A stretch of 64,000 nucleotides of DNA from Clostridium pasteurianum (GTDB taxonomy: Bacteria > Bacillota > Clostridia > Clostridiales > Clostridiaceae): the NCBI RefSeq assembly GCF_001705235.1, contig NZ_MCGV01000001.1, forward strand, positions 4,096,181 through 4,160,180, given 5' to 3'. The notes beneath the pieces are model-generated. The model was not told where the DNA came from, ran no database searches, and saw only the letters and a list, made by a program, of their open reading frames with translations. Positions 38,647 to 48,718 of this stretch are shown piece by piece. A program made the position numbers and the translations under genes. Position 1 is the first letter of the stretch, and the number at the start of each line of letters is the position of its first letter.

Positions 38647-39174
38647 ATGAATAAAAAACAAGCTGTTATCATTGTTACTTTAATGGTACTTATAGTGTGT
38701 GCTGGTGTTCTGGCCACAAGGGTCAGAAGCCCACTTTATGTAAATGATTCTGATTTTGATAGTGATAGTAATAATAAGAGTACAGTTTCTCTTAATGATA
38801 ATTCTAAAAAAAGCAGCAGTAAATCAGACATATTTGCAGAGGGAAGACTTGAGCGAGAGCAGAAAGATCAAAGGGAAATTCAGACTTTAAAGAACATAAT
38901 TGATGATAAAAATGTTTCAAATGAAACTAAATCATCAGCTCAACAAAAGATGATGACATTAACAGATGAAGATGCTAAAAGTAATAAAGTTGAAACAATG
39001 CTTAAAAGCAAAGGCTTTAAAGAAGCATTATGTTCAATTACTGATAGTAAAGTAACTATAACAGTAAAATGTGATAATGATAAATTGACTGATAATCAAC
39101 TCAGAGATATTAAAGAAGTAGTTACAGATGTAACTAATCTCAGGAACATAGAAGTTTTACAGCCAGTACATTAA
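38647..39174 (+). CDS. spoIIIAH: Stage III sporulation protein AH
   Basis: 175 aa. One helix (about 5-22), linker, then a YscJ/FliF-like ring-building domain (about 75-170) that pairs with SpoIIQ in other spore formers. Last gene of the complete spoIIIAA-AH operon, followed by about 600 bases of repeats. Confidence 0.94.
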   Translation: MNKKQAVIIVTLMVLIVCAGVLATRVRSPLYVNDSDFDSDSNNKSTVSLNDNSKKSSSKSDIFAEGRLEREQKDQREIQTLKNIIDDKNVSNETKSSAQQKMMTLTDEDAKSNKVETMLKSKGFKEALCSITDSKVTITVKCDNDKLTDNQLRDIKEVVTDVTNLRNIEVLQPVH

Positions 39175-39220
39175 AACGTATTTTAAATAGTACCTCTTAC
39201 TGCGCTAAAAATTAGAAGCA

Positions 39221-39257
39221 AGGTAAATTTTTCTCCGCTATCCTACGAAAAATACGG
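39221..39257. repeat. Short dispersed block, reversed copy
   Basis: The reverse complement reads TTTTTCGTAGGATAGCGGAG followed by AAAAATTTACC, matching 17766-17800 and 2387-2418. First of three repeat pieces stacked between spoIIIAH and asp23. Confidence 0.5.
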
Positions 39258-39382
39258 TAACCTATTTAAAAATCAAATAATATAGATATCAAAGTAGATT
39301 AGCTATTTATATTCAAAATTCCGTAGGGACGGAGGAATTTTTTCATTGTTTTACTCCAAAAGCGAATTAACATTAATACGTA

Positions 39383-39530
39383 ACGATTTAAAAAAATTCT
39401 AATAAATTTTGGTGAAAAAATCGTAAAATACTTAGTTATTTCAATTTGTCTGAGCATCTTTTCAGTGAGTTATTGAAATATCTTAGTATTTTACGATTCT
39501 TAATTAGATTTTTAAATTAAGAAATCTAAT
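39383..39530. repeat. REP-like long hairpin, second copy
   Basis: Arms at 39419-39445 and 39472-39498 (AATCGTAAAATACT...TATTTCAAT against its complement) are nearly perfect, with the centre TTTGTCTGAGC...GAGTTATTGAAA shared with the palindrome at 17815-18004. Both copies begin AACGATTTAAA. The arms differ between copies while pairing is kept. Confidence 0.7.
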
Positions 39531-39542
39531 TTATTAATCGTA

Positions 39543-39645
39543 AACATTAAGATTGCCTATATTTTATAAAGAAGGATAATGGGTCTACGACCTAAACCCC
39601 ATTTATGATAAGATTTATAGAATTTTTTTAATGTTACAAATCAAT
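39543..39645. repeat. Half-copy of the MITE at 7453, inverted
   Basis: 103 bases that match the reverse complement of 7453-7555 with about 12 differences, including the GGGTCTACGACCTAAACCCC region and the AAAAAAATTCTATRAATCTTA stretch. The inverted right half present at 7600-7680 is missing here. Confidence 0.7.
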
Positions 39646-39807
39646 GTTAGTTCGCAATATTTTTAAATTGCCTATTTGTAAAATACTAATTATTTTGATA
39701 TAATACTCTTAGTTTAGTGAATGAATTTTTGATTTGTGTAGTATCCTTTAATTTTAATTATAGGTAATAGCTTTGTTTTTTTTCAAAGCAGAGGAGGTAA
39801 TATTAAG

Positions 39808-40191
39808 ATGGAAGAGGAACTTAAGGATATAGATATGGGAATAGTTAAAATATCTGATGAAGTAGTTTGCGTTATTGCAGGACTTGCAGCATCTGAAATA
39901 AAGGGCGTAGTTGGTATGAGCTCAGGTATTGTAGGTGGAATAACTAAGATATTAAGTGGAAAAAAGAATTTAACAAAAGGCGTTAAAGTAAATGTTGCAG
40001 AGGATAGCGCTTCAATAGATTTATATGTTGTAATAGAATATGGACTTAGAATACCAGATATTGCAGGTAAGGTTCAGGAAAATGTAAAGAGAACGGTTGA
40101 AAGTTTAACAGGACTTAAGGTTTCAGCGGTAAATGTTTTTGTTCAAAATGTAGCTTTTGTAGACAAGGAAGAAGAAAAAAAAGAAGAATAA
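39808..40191 (+). CDS. Asp23/Gls24 family envelope stress protein
   Basis: 127 aa. Core VKISDEVVCVIAGLAASEIKGVVGMSSG and the C-terminal NVFVQNVAFVDKEEEKKEE are typical of Asp23/YqhY. YqhY lies before nusB in Bacillus too and is tied to fatty-acid synthesis control there. GAGGAGG upstream of ATG 39808. Confidence 0.93.
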   Translation: MEEELKDIDMGIVKISDEVVCVIAGLAASEIKGVVGMSSGIVGGITKILSGKKNLTKGVKVNVAEDSASIDLYVVIEYGLRIPDIAGKVQENVKRTVESLTGLKVSAVNVFVQNVAFVDKEEEKKEE

Positions 40192-40195
40192 TTAT

Positions 40196-40222
40196 AAAAC
40201 ACCCTCTTAAGAGGGTGTTTTG
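40196..40222 (+). terminator. Intrinsic terminator after the asp23 gene
   Basis: AAAACACCCTCTT / AAGAGGGTGTTTT, a perfect hairpin ending in a T run. Confidence 0.9.
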
Positions 40223-40290
40223 ATGTTTATAAATTATAGTTTGTATACATATATTTCAATTTGAATTGTGTATTAGGAGGAAAATTTTTA

Positions 40291-40707
40291 ATGAACAGAA
40301 AAAAAAGTAGAGAAGTAGCTATGAAACTTTTATTTGAAATATCTATTAATAAAAACAGTGTTTCAGAAGTTATAGAAAATTATAAAGAAAGCAATAAATC
40401 TCAGAATATAGATTTTGGATACGTAGAAAATACTATAAATGGAATAGAAGAAAATATAGATTTTATAGATAGTAAAATAGAGAAGAGTTCAAATAAATGG
40501 AAAATGGATAGGATATCTAAAGTTAATATTGCAATACTTAGAATAGCAGCTTATGAAATATTCTTTCAAAATGACATTCCATATAAGGTATCTGCCAATG
40601 AGGCTGTTGAACTTGCAAAAAATTATTCAGAAGAAAAATCTTTTACATTTGTTAATGGAGTTATTGGAAAATTAATAGATAGTGTTGATAAAAAATCTCA
40701 GGATTAA
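40291..40707 (+). CDS. nusB: Transcription antitermination factor NusB
   Basis: 138 aa all-helical RNA-binding protein for rRNA antitermination. SREVAMKLLFEISIN, RISKVNIAILRIAAYEI and IPYKVSANEAVELAKNYS...FVNGVIGKL are conserved. ATG 40291 with AGGAGG 10 bases upstream; the frame-open TTG 40261 lacks a site. Confidence 0.96.
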   Translation: MNRKKSREVAMKLLFEISINKNSVSEVIENYKESNKSQNIDFGYVENTINGIEENIDFIDSKIEKSSNKWKMDRISKVNIAILRIAAYEIFFQNDIPYKVSANEAVELAKNYSEEKSFTFVNGVIGKLIDSVDKKSQD

Positions 40708-40721
40708 AGGGGAAATTTTAT

Positions 40722-41558
40722 ATGGGTGAATTAATTAATGGTAAAGCGGAGTCTAAAAAGTATAAAGAAAAAATACTTGAATTTGTTGAGAACAGAAAAA
40801 AGAGTGGACTTAGGGTTCCATGTATTGCAAGCATAACTGTTGGTGATGATGGAGGCTCAATATATTATGTTAATAATCAAAAGAAAGTTTCTGAAAGTCT
40901 TGGACTAAAATTTGAAAGTATATTTCTAGATGAAAGCATAAGTGAAGAAGAACTAATAAATACTATAGAAGAATTAAATAGAAATAAAGATGTTGATGGT
41001 ATTATGCTCCAACTTCCTCTTCCTAATCATATAGACGTAAAACTGGTAACTTCAAAGATAGATCCTAATAAGGATATAGATAGTTTAACGGATATTAATA
41101 CAGGTAAGTTTTATAAGGGCGAAAAATCATTTATACCATGTACGCCAAGAAGTGTATTAAAGTTAATAAAAAGCTTAAATATAGATATATGCGGTAAAAA
41201 TGCTGTTGTAATAGGCAGAAGTAATATTGTAGGTAAACCAACAGCACAGCTTTTACTAAATGAAAATGCAACGGTTACTATATGTCATTCAAGAACTAAG
41301 AATCTAAAGGATATATGTAAGCATGCTGATATTGTGGTTAGTGCTGTGGGAAGACCTGGATTTGTAACTGAGGAATTTGTAAGTGAAAGTTCTATTGTAA
41401 TTGATGTAGGAACTACAGTAGTTGATGGTAAACTTCGTGGTGATGTGGCATTTGACGAAGTTATAAAGAAGGCAGCTTATGTTACACCTGTACCCGGTGG
41501 AGTAGGGGCTATGACTACCACAATGTTAATATTAAATGTTTGTGAGGCATTAAAATAG
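40722..41558 (+). CDS. folD: Methylenetetrahydrofolate dehydrogenase/cyclohydrolase FolD
   Basis: Interconverts methylene-, methenyl- and formyl-THF. 278 aa. Catalytic YYVNNQKK lysine, DGIMLQLPLP, PCTPRS, and NADP loop GRSNIVGKP followed by TPVPGGVGAMTT. Between nusB and xseA in the standard order. Confidence 0.96.
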   Translation: MGELINGKAESKKYKEKILEFVENRKKSGLRVPCIASITVGDDGGSIYYVNNQKKVSESLGLKFESIFLDESISEEELINTIEELNRNKDVDGIMLQLPLPNHIDVKLVTSKIDPNKDIDSLTDINTGKFYKGEKSFIPCTPRSVLKLIKSLNIDICGKNAVVIGRSNIVGKPTAQLLLNENATVTICHSRTKNLKDICKHADIVVSAVGRPGFVTEEFVSESSIVIDVGTTVVDGKLRGDVAFDEVIKKAAYVTPVPGGVGAMTTTMLILNVCEALK

Positions 41559-41559
41559 T

Positions 41560-42759
41560 ATGTATATAAAAGTATTGTCCGTTTCTGAATTAAGTAATTA
41601 CATAAAAAAAGTTATAGACAGTGATTATATTTTAAATAATGCTTACATAAAAGGAGAAATATCAAACTTTAAATTTCACAGCAGTGGCCATGTATATTTT
41701 TCTCTTAAGGATGAAGGAAGCAAAATAAATTGCATAATGTTTAGAAGCAATGCTGAAAGACTTACTTTTATACCTCAAAATGGCATGAAGGTAAAGATAA
41801 AAGGTAGAGTGTCAGTATATATTAAAGATGGGGCTTATCAGCTTTATTGTACTGAAATACAGCCTGAAGGAAAAGGTGAACTTTACGAAGCCTTTGAGAA
41901 GTTAAAAGAAAAACTTTCAAAGGAAGGAATGTTTAATGAAGAGTATAAAAGAGAGATACCTAAATACCCCAGGAGAATTGGAGTTATAACTTCTCCTACA
42001 GGTGCGGCAGTGAGAGATATAATAAATGTTTCAAGGCGAAGAAACAAAAGTGTTGATATACTAATATGTCCTACCTTGGTGCAAGGTATAAATGCTCCGA
42101 AGGACCTAATAAAGTCACTTAATTACTTAAATGAAATTGAAGATATTGATACTATCATACTAGCTAGGGGAGGCGGTTCTATTGAGGAACTTTGGTCTTT
42201 TAATGATGAAAAGCTTGCCTATGCTGTATATAATTCCAAAAAGCCAGTAATAACTGGTGTTGGACACGAAACAGATTTTACTATTGTGGATTTTGTAAGT
42301 GATAGAAGGGCACCAACTCCATCTGCGGCTGCTGAGATTGCAGTACCTAATTTAAATGAGGAGTTTAATAGATTTATTTCACTTAGAAATTCGCTTAAAA
42401 TTAATATTAAAAATTATTTTGAAAATAAATACAAGGAGCTTGAAATAAACAGAAGAATCATAGAAAAGAATAGCCCTGAAGTATTTATAGTTAATGGGTA
42501 CTCATCAATTGATAAATTTCAATATATTTTAAATATGAGAATGAAGACAAAAATACAAATTGAGAAGGAAAGATTATCAAAATATAATTCTATTTTGCAG
42601 CTAAACAGTCCACTCAATATTTTAAATAAAGGATATTCAATTATAAGTGATTACAATGGTAAAAATATAAATAATGTAAAAACACTTAAAGAAGTAGATC
42701 GTGTAAATATAACTTTAAAAGATGGAAAAGTAGAGGCTGAAATACATATTTCAAAATAG
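41560..42759 (+). CDS. xseA: Exodeoxyribonuclease VII large subunit
   Basis: 399 aa. N-terminal OB fold (YIKGEISNFKFHSSGHVYFSLKD), then the catalytic domain: RRIGVITSPTGAAVRDI, ARGGGSIEELWSFNDE, GVGHETDFTIVDFVSDRRAPTPSAAAE. Degrades single-stranded DNA together with XseB. Its start lies one base after the folD stop. Confidence 0.96.
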   Translation: MYIKVLSVSELSNYIKKVIDSDYILNNAYIKGEISNFKFHSSGHVYFSLKDEGSKINCIMFRSNAERLTFIPQNGMKVKIKGRVSVYIKDGAYQLYCTEIQPEGKGELYEAFEKLKEKLSKEGMFNEEYKREIPKYPRRIGVITSPTGAAVRDIINVSRRRNKSVDILICPTLVQGINAPKDLIKSLNYLNEIEDIDTIILARGGGSIEELWSFNDEKLAYAVYNSKKPVITGVGHETDFTIVDFVSDRRAPTPSAAAEIAVPNLNEEFNRFISLRNSLKINIKNYFENKYKELEINRRIIEKNSPEVFIVNGYSSIDKFQYILNMRMKTKIQIEKERLSKYNSILQLNSPLNILNKGYSIISDYNGKNINNVKTLKEVDRVNITLKDGKVEAEIHISK

Positions 42760-42788
42760 TTTTAAATTAGTGTGAGGTGAAATCAGTT

Positions 42789-43019
42789 ATGCCTAAAAAA
42801 GAGAGTTATGAAACTATGATGAAGGAACTTGAGAACATTGTAAGTAGTATGGAAAATGAAGAATTGACTCTTGATGATACTATGAAAAATTATGAGGACG
42901 GAGTGAAACTTTGCAATAAACTGTACAAGATTCTAAACAAGGCTGAGGGAAAGATAAAAATACTTACACAGGAAGGCGAAGAGGACTTTAATAAAGCAGG
43001 TGATTTGAATGAACAATAA
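42789..43019 (+). CDS. xseB: Exodeoxyribonuclease VII small subunit
   Basis: 76 aa helical hairpin; SYETMMKELENIVSSMENEELTLDDTMKNYEDGVKLC is family-typical. ATG 42789 chosen with GAGGTGA upstream; GTG 42777 lies inside that site. The end overlaps ispA by 11 bases. Confidence 0.94.
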   Translation: MPKKESYETMMKELENIVSSMENEELTLDDTMKNYEDGVKLCNKLYKILNKAEGKIKILTQEGEEDFNKAGDLNEQ

Positions 43020-43878
43020 AGAATTAAGGCAGGCAGTGGATAATTACTTAAAAAATTATTTTAATGGCAAAGGTAAATATGATAAAAAAATATATGAAGC
43101 TATGGAATACAGTTTAAATGCTGGAGGTAAAAGGGTAAGACCACTTCTTCTAATGTCTTCCTATGGAATATATCATGACAATTATAAAGATGTAATTGAA
43201 GTAGCAGCAGCTATTGAAATGATACATACATATTCTCTTATACATGATGACCTGCCGTGTATGGACAATGATGATTTGAGAAGAGGAAAGCCTACAAATC
43301 ACAAAGTATTTGGTTATTCTATGGCACTTCTTGCTGGTGATGGACTTTTAAATGAAGCAATGGATATAATGTTTGAGTATTGTTTAGAAAAAGATAAAAA
43401 GGCACTTGAGGCATGTTCATTAATATCAAGAGCAGCAAGTTCAGAGGGAATGATAGGTGGTCAGGTTGTAGACATATTAAGTGAAGGAAAGAAAGTAAGT
43501 GCAGATGAATTAAGGTATATGCACAAAAAGAAAACTGGAGCACTTATAAAGGCATCAATATTAAGTGGAGCTATTTTAGGTGATGCCCCTCATAGTCATG
43601 TGGAACTTTTATCACAATATGGTGACAAAATTGGTCTTGCATTTCAGATAGAAGATGATATACTCGATGTTATTGGTGATACCAAAATTATGGGTAAAAA
43701 ATCTAAAAGCGATATAGAAAATGATAAGTGTACTTATGTAACAACTTATGGAATAGATAAATGTAAAACTATGTGCAAAAGTTTAACTGAAGAATGTTTA
43801 GATATTGTCAGTACAATAGATGGAAATACAACTTGTCTTACAGAGATAACGGAACTTTTATTAAAGAGAAAGAGATAA
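43009..43878 (+). CDS. ispA: Polyprenyl (farnesyl) diphosphate synthase
   Basis: Condenses IPP with allylic diphosphates. 289 aa. First Asp-rich motif DDLPCMDNDDLRRG, second EDDILDVIGD, and GGKRVRP for IPP binding. The residues before the first motif (HTYSLIHDD) fit short-chain products. Lies just before the OLE RNA; dxs, which supplies the pathway, follows oapA. Confidence 0.95.
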   Translation: MNNKELRQAVDNYLKNYFNGKGKYDKKIYEAMEYSLNAGGKRVRPLLLMSSYGIYHDNYKDVIEVAAAIEMIHTYSLIHDDLPCMDNDDLRRGKPTNHKVFGYSMALLAGDGLLNEAMDIMFEYCLEKDKKALEACSLISRAASSEGMIGGQVVDILSEGKKVSADELRYMHKKKTGALIKASILSGAILGDAPHSHVELLSQYGDKIGLAFQIEDDILDVIGDTKIMGKKSKSDIENDKCTYVTTYGIDKCKTMCKSLTEECLDIVSTIDGNTTCLTEITELLLKRKR

Positions 43879-43917
43879 ATATCATAAATTTATAACTATA
43901 TGGGTGTTTTTGCTTTT

Positions 43918-43946
43918 TTGAATATTTATAGTTAGTGTGATATAAT
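43918..43946 (+). promoter_or_regulatory. Putative promoter for the OLE RNA
   Basis: TTGAAT (43918-43923), 17-bp spacer, TATAAT (43941-43946). Predicted start about 43953, some 10 bases before the first OLE helix. It would allow OLE-oapA-dxs expression apart from the upstream operon. Confidence 0.7.
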
Positions 43947-43962
43947 TTCAATTAACATATTT

Positions 43963-44547
43963 AATGTGGTGCAGTATCCTAGTCAGGTAAGTGCTTTTTG
44001 AAGGCGGGGCTAAAAATCCGCTAAAGGGCATATCGATGAAGTTTCTGGTGCTGGCCTTGGAATGCCCAGTCCTGGGCTTGTGCTGGAAGTTAAAAAAGCT
44101 GGGGCACTCGCAATGGCATGCGATAAATGACCCTACTTTTGTGGAGACCAGTTCTTGTATGTTGGATGAGATATTCAATGTACGAAATTGGATTAAACCT
44201 GCAATGTGGTGTGAAAGCTATGTGCAGTGTAGCCTGCCTTGAGTGATATGGGGAGAGGAGATAAACATGATAAAAATTTTAGGCCTAAATTTTTTATCTT
44301 ATTGAACTCTGAAACCTATATTGCAAAAGAGGCTAGAGAAGCATCTAACTGTTGAGGAAAACTCCTAGGCTGTTATAAAAAGGTAGAGCAGGGATTGCAG
44401 TGCGGACTTAGTGGCAATTCAGTCCTGAATGTGGTGACACTTCAGCTCGGATATTAAAGGGAAACCGCCATGCGGTGACGCATGGTTATCTGTGGGGAAA
44501 TCCTACTGAACCTATGCCGCAAGATTTACCTGCTTTGCTACCACATT
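43963..44547 (+). ncRNA. OLE RNA (ornate large extremophilic RNA)
   Basis: About 585 nt without a credible gene, visibly richer in G and C than its surroundings. The ends pair: AATGTGGT (43963-43970) with ACCACATT (44540-44547), and CAGGTAA (43984-43990) with TTACCTG (44526-44532). Internal hairpins include GCCATGCGGTGACGCATGG near 44469 and the AT-rich stem around TTTAGGCCTAAA (about 44278). It lies between ispA and a gene for a DxxxD membrane protein (OapA) followed by dxs, which is the known OLE locus order (xseA-xseB-ispA-OLE-oapA-dxs-tlyA-argR-recN in Bacillus halodurans). OLE RNA forms a membrane RNP linked to ethanol, cold and magnesium stress. Identity rests on synteny, size and structure. 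Confidence 0.88.
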
Positions 44548-44572
44548 GATTATTTTACTTGGAGGAGTTACT

Positions 44573-45136
44573 GTGTCAAAAAATAAAAATATTAAGAGCA
44601 ATGCGAAAACTATGCACAAATGGCTATTGAAAATTTTTGTATGGTCTATTACTATTAGTAGTAGCGTTTCTCTATTATCTGATTTGCTACTAAAAAGAGT
44701 CAATTTATTAGTAGCTTTTATTTTATTAGTTTGTGTAATTCTTATAGGAATTGTATTTGATGTAATTGGTATTTCTGTAACTACAGCTGTTGAGACACCA
44801 TTTCATTCTATGGCTGCAAAGAAAATTAGCGGCTCCGAAATTGCTATAAAACTTATAAGGAATGCTGATAAAGTTTCAACTTTCTGCAATGATGTAATAG
44901 GAGATATATGTGGGATTGTAAGTGGAACTATGGGGGCTTTAATTACAGATAAAGTGATACAGCAAATATTTAATAATAGTATTCCCTCTGCAGTTTTAAG
45001 TGCCATAATCGGAGGAATGATAGCAGGTGGAACTATTTTGGGCAAAGCTATTGGAAAAACATATGGAATAAATAATAGTATAAAAATAGTCACTAGAGTA
45101 TCGAAGATTTTATACTTGGTTCAAAAGGATAGATGA
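44573..45136 (+). CDS. oapA: OLE-associated membrane protein OapA
   Basis: 187 aa with about four membrane helices (about 17-38, 43-65, 107-128, 143-165). The characteristic DxxxD motif is seen as DVIGD in [17 protein letters not shown]. OapA binds OLE RNA and holds it at the membrane. GTG 44573 is behind GGAGGA (44561-44566), 25 bases after the RNA's closing helix; the frame is open to 44546 but without a site. Ends four bases before dxs. Confidence 0.87.
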   Translation: MSKNKNIKSNAKTMHKWLLKIFVWSITISSSVSLLSDLLLKRVNLLVAFILLVCVILIGIVFDVIGISVTTAVETPFHSMAAKKISGSEIAIKLIRNADKVSTFCNDVIGDICGIVSGTMGALITDKVIQQIFNNSIPSAVLSAIIGGMIAGGTILGKAIGKTYGINNSIKIVTRVSKILYLVQKDR

Positions 45137-45140
45137 AAAA

Positions 45141-47000
45141 ATGTACAATATACTGGATAATTATAAAGATATAGAAGATATAAAATCAATGAGTAATGAA
45201 AAACTTAATGAAATGGCAGAGGAAATAAGAGAATTTCTAGTAGACAGTGTTTCAAAGACAGGTGGGCATCTTGCTTCTAATCTTGGTGTAGTTGAGCTTA
45301 CATTAAGTTTATATAAAGTATTTAATTTTAAAGAAGATAAAATTATATGGGATGTAGGACATCAATCTTATGTACATAAAATTTTAACTGGACGCAAAGA
45401 TAAATTTGATAAGCTTAGAAAGTATAAAGGAATAAGTGGTTTCCCCAAAAGGAATGAAAGCATTTATGATGTGTTTGAAACAGGTCATAGTAGTACATCT
45501 ATTTCAGCAGCTGCAGGTATTGCAAGAGCAAGGGACTTATCTAAAGATGATTATAGTGTAATTGCTGTTATAGGTGACGGAGCACTTACTGGGGGAATGG
45601 CTTTTGAAGCTTTAAATGATATTGGATACAAAAAAACTAATGTTATAATAATACTAAATGATAACCAAATGTCAATTGCTAAGAATGTTGGCAGTATATC
45701 TAAGTATTTAAACAAAATAAGGTTAGATCCAAAATATAATAAATTAAAAGAGGACGTAAAATCCAAACTTAAAAAAACTAATTTAGGATCAGAGGTTGCT
45801 AATTCCATTGAAAAAATAAAAGGTGGAATAAAGCAAATGGTTGTTTCAGGTATGTTTTTTGAGGATATAGGAATAAAATATCTAGGACCAATAGATGGGC
45901 ATAATATCAATGAATTGACAGATGTACTTCAAAAGGCAAGAAAAATTAAAGGACCTGTTATTCTACATGTTATAACCCAAAAAGGAAAAGGATATTACTA
46001 TGCAGAAAAAAATCCAAATAAGTTTCATAGTATGGGTCCATTTAATCCAAAAACAGGCGAAAAACTTGGTAAGCCTAAAGATACATATTCTAAAGCGTTT
46101 GGTGAAGCTATGGTAGAATTAGCAGGGAAGAATCAAAAAATTATTGGTATTACTGCTGCTATGACAGATGGAGTAGGCTTGTGTGATTTTTCTAAAAGGT
46201 TTCCAGATAGATTCTTTGATGTAGGAATATCAGAACAGCATGCAGTTACGATGGCAGCAGGGCTAGCATCTTCAGGTTATAAACCTGTTTTTGCAGTATA
46301 CTCTACTTTCCTTCAGAGAGCCTATGATCAAGTGCTTCATGATGTTTGCATTCAGAATCTTCCTGTGGTTTTGGCTATAGATAGAGCTGGAATTGTAGGG
46401 GAAGATGGCGAAACACATCAAGGAGTTTTTGATATTTCATATTTGAGCAGCATACCTAATATGACTATAATGGCTCCAAAGTGTATAGATGAGTTAAAAT
46501 ATATACTGGGTTGGGCTGTTAATCAAAATTTCCCGATAGCTATAAGATATCCTAGAGGTGGAGATGAATTTTCAGTCGAATTAGAACCATTAAAGGAATT
46601 TCATAAAGGAAAATGGGAAATATTGAATAGAGGAGAAGGTATAGCAATAATAGCCACAGGTAAAATGGTTCAGAGGGCTGTTTTAATTAGAGAAGAACTT
46701 TTAAAATATGAAATTAATTGTGCTGTAATAAATGCATCATTTATAAAACCTATAGATACTGGGGTTTTAAATGAATTTGCAAAAGACAATTATAAATTTG
46801 TAGTTATTGAAGATAATGTGCTTCATGGTGGTCTTGGAAGTTTAATACTTGAACATTTAAATTATATGAATTTTAAAAACGATGTTTTAAATCTTGGATT
46901 CAAGGATGAATTTATAGAGCAGGGAAGCACTGAAATTTTATACAAACTGTATGGCCTTGATATAGATAGCATTTGTAAAAGGATACTTTCTTTTAAATAA
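45141..47000 (+). CDS. dxs: 1-deoxy-D-xylulose-5-phosphate synthase
   Basis: First step of the MEP isoprenoid pathway (pyruvate + glyceraldehyde-3-phosphate). 619 aa, TPP enzyme: [15 protein letters not shown]/Mg motif [17 protein letters not shown], second domain [17 protein letters not shown] with the catalytic Glu, and [12 protein letters not shown]. Functional partner of ispA on the other side of the OLE RNA. Confidence 0.96.
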   Translation: MYNILDNYKDIEDIKSMSNEKLNEMAEEIREFLVDSVSKTGGHLASNLGVVELTLSLYKVFNFKEDKIIWDVGHQSYVHKILTGRKDKFDKLRKYKGISGFPKRNESIYDVFETGHSSTSISAAAGIARARDLSKDDYSVIAVIGDGALTGGMAFEALNDIGYKKTNVIIILNDNQMSIAKNVGSISKYLNKIRLDPKYNKLKEDVKSKLKKTNLGSEVANSIEKIKGGIKQMVVSGMFFEDIGIKYLGPIDGHNINELTDVLQKARKIKGPVILHVITQKGKGYYYAEKNPNKFHSMGPFNPKTGEKLGKPKDTYSKAFGEAMVELAGKNQKIIGITAAMTDGVGLCDFSKRFPDRFFDVGISEQHAVTMAAGLASSGYKPVFAVYSTFLQRAYDQVLHDVCIQNLPVVLAIDRAGIVGEDGETHQGVFDISYLSSIPNMTIMAPKCIDELKYILGWAVNQNFPIAIRYPRGGDEFSVELEPLKEFHKGKWEILNRGEGIAIIATGKMVQRAVLIREELLKYEINCAVINASFIKPIDTGVLNEFAKDNYKFVVIEDNVLHGGLGSLILEHLNYMNFKNDVLNLGFKDEFIEQGSTEILYKLYGLDIDSICKRILSFK

Positions 47001-47047
47001 CGTGATTTTCATGGTTTATATGGTTTTATTTTAGGAGAGAAGTTCAT

Positions 47048-47851
47048 ATGTCTGAAAACAAAGAAAGATTGGATGTACTATTAGTACAAAAAGGAATATT
47101 TGAATCTAGAGAAAGAGCAAAAGCAAGCATAATGGCTGGAGAGATTTTTGTAGATGAAGTAAGGGTTGATAAGTGTGGTCAAAAAGTAAAGGTGACTTCC
47201 AAAATAGAATTTAGAGGAGAAAAGATGCCTTATGTAAGCCGTGGTGGGTATAAACTTGAGAGAGCAATTAAAACTTTTGGCTTAAAATTACAAGATAAGG
47301 TATGCTTTGATATAGGAGCATCTACAGGAGGTTTTACTGACTGTATGCTTCAAAATGGTGCTAAAAAGGTTTTTGCTATAGATGTTGGTTATGGTCAATT
47401 TGCATGGAAACTTAGAATTGATCCAAGAGTTGTGTGCATGGAGAGAACTAATGTAAGATATGTAACCTATGAAGATATAGGAGAATATGGAGATTTTGCA
47501 AGTATAGATGTTTCTTTTATATCGCTAAAAAAGGTAATTCCTACAGTAATAAATTTGCTTAAAGATGATGGTGAAGTTGCTGCTTTAATAAAGCCACAAT
47601 TTGAAGCTGGCAGAGATAAGGTAGGCAAAAAAGGTGTTGTAAGAGATCCGAATACACACATTGAGGTAATAAATAGTATAGTTGATTTTTTGAAAGAAAT
47701 GAAGTTAACTATAATAGGAATTACATATTCTCCTATAAAGGGTCCTGAGGGTAATATAGAATATTTAGTTTATTTTTCCAAGAGCCACGAAGAAGTGAGT
47801 TATGATTCAGTAAATTATGTAGTTGAAAGTGCTCACGGAAATCTTGATTAA
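47048..47851 (+). CDS. tlyA: TlyA-family rRNA 2'-O-methyltransferase (YqxC)
   Basis: 267 aa. N-terminal S4 domain (RLDVLLVQKGIFESRERAKASIMAG) and FtsJ-type methyltransferase domain with SAM loop FDIGASTGGFTDCMLQNGA and ASIDVSFISL. Targets in Mycobacterium are 16S C1409 and 23S C1920; the target here is inferred. Also labelled hemolysin A in older annotations. Confidence 0.92.
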   Translation: MSENKERLDVLLVQKGIFESRERAKASIMAGEIFVDEVRVDKCGQKVKVTSKIEFRGEKMPYVSRGGYKLERAIKTFGLKLQDKVCFDIGASTGGFTDCMLQNGAKKVFAIDVGYGQFAWKLRIDPRVVCMERTNVRYVTYEDIGEYGDFASIDVSFISLKKVIPTVINLLKDDGEVAALIKPQFEAGRDKVGKKGVVRDPNTHIEVINSIVDFLKEMKLTIIGITYSPIKGPEGNIEYLVYFSKSHEEVSYDSVNYVVESAHGNLD

Positions 47852-47863
47852 GAGGAGATTTAA

Positions 47864-48718
47864 ATGAAAAAAGTAGGAGTTAATATTAACTATAGTAAAG
47901 ATCCTGAAGGAAAAATAAAAAAATATGTAGAAAAAGTTATAAAAGACGAAAATAAAGATATTAAAGTTAAGTTTTACGATAAATTAAACTGCTTTAATGA
48001 AATGTGTAAAACAGAACTGGATTTTTTTATTGTTTTTGGAGGAGATGGCACCATATTAAATGCTGCAAGGCACCTAGTATCTTGTGGAATTCCTATATTC
48101 AGTGTTAATATAGGTCATCTTGGTTTTTTATCTTGCATTGAATTTAAAGATTTTAAAGACTCCATTCATAAAATTTTTGAAGGTGAATATTCTATTGAAG
48201 AAAGAACCATGCTTAAATGTTCTTTTATAAAAAATCAAGAAAAAAAAGTATTCTATTGTTTAAATGAAATTGTTTTATATAATGGAAATATGGCAAGAAT
48301 ATTAAAATATAATATAAAAGTTGACGATAAGTTCTATATGGGGTTTAAATCAGATGGAATGATAATATCAACACCAACAGGATCTACAGCATACAATTTA
48401 TCAGCAGGTGGACCCATTATTTATCCTAATTTGGATTTAATATCACTAACACCAATTTGTCCTCAAGGTCTGGCAATGAAAACTATAGTACTTGATGGAA
48501 AGAGTGATATATTAATATCCAAAATAGAAAATAATGAAAGTGTATTTATATCTGTAGATGGACAAAATCCTGTAGATGTTAAGGGCGTTCCAGATATTGA
48601 AATCTCTAGACTTGATTATAAATGTAAATTATTAAAATTGAATAATTATGATTATTTCGATGTATTAAGAAAAAAGATAATACTTAGAAGTGAAGAATGC
48701 GAAGGTGATAAAGATTGA
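47864..48718 (+). CDS. nadK: NAD kinase
   Basis: 284 aa. Phosphorylates NAD to NADP. The GGDGT motif ([13 protein letters not shown], about 66-78), NIGHLGFL, and [15 protein letters not shown]-type motif (here [16 protein letters not shown]). The stop overlaps argR by four bases. Confidence 0.95.
   Translation: MKKVGVNINYSKDPEGKIKKYVEKVIKDENKDIKVKFYDKLNCFNEMCKTELDFFIVFGGDGTILNAARHLVSCGIPIFSVNIGHLGFLSCIEFKDFKDSIHKIFEGEYSIEERTMLKCSFIKNQEKKVFYCLNEIVLYNGNMARILKYNIKVDDKFYMGFKSDGMIISTPTGSTAYNLSAGGPIIYPNLDLISLTPICPQGLAMKTIVLDGKSDILISKIENNESVFISVDGQNPVDVKGVPDIEISRLDYKCKLLKLNNYDYFDVLRKKIILRSEECEGDKD

Noticed and set aside
43991-44242. Plus-strand 83-aa ORF and a minus-strand 76-aa ORF inside the ispA-oapA gap
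   Set aside because: Both lie within the OLE RNA, lack ribosome-binding sites and have composition unlike neighbouring proteins; base pairing of the RNA explains the sequence.
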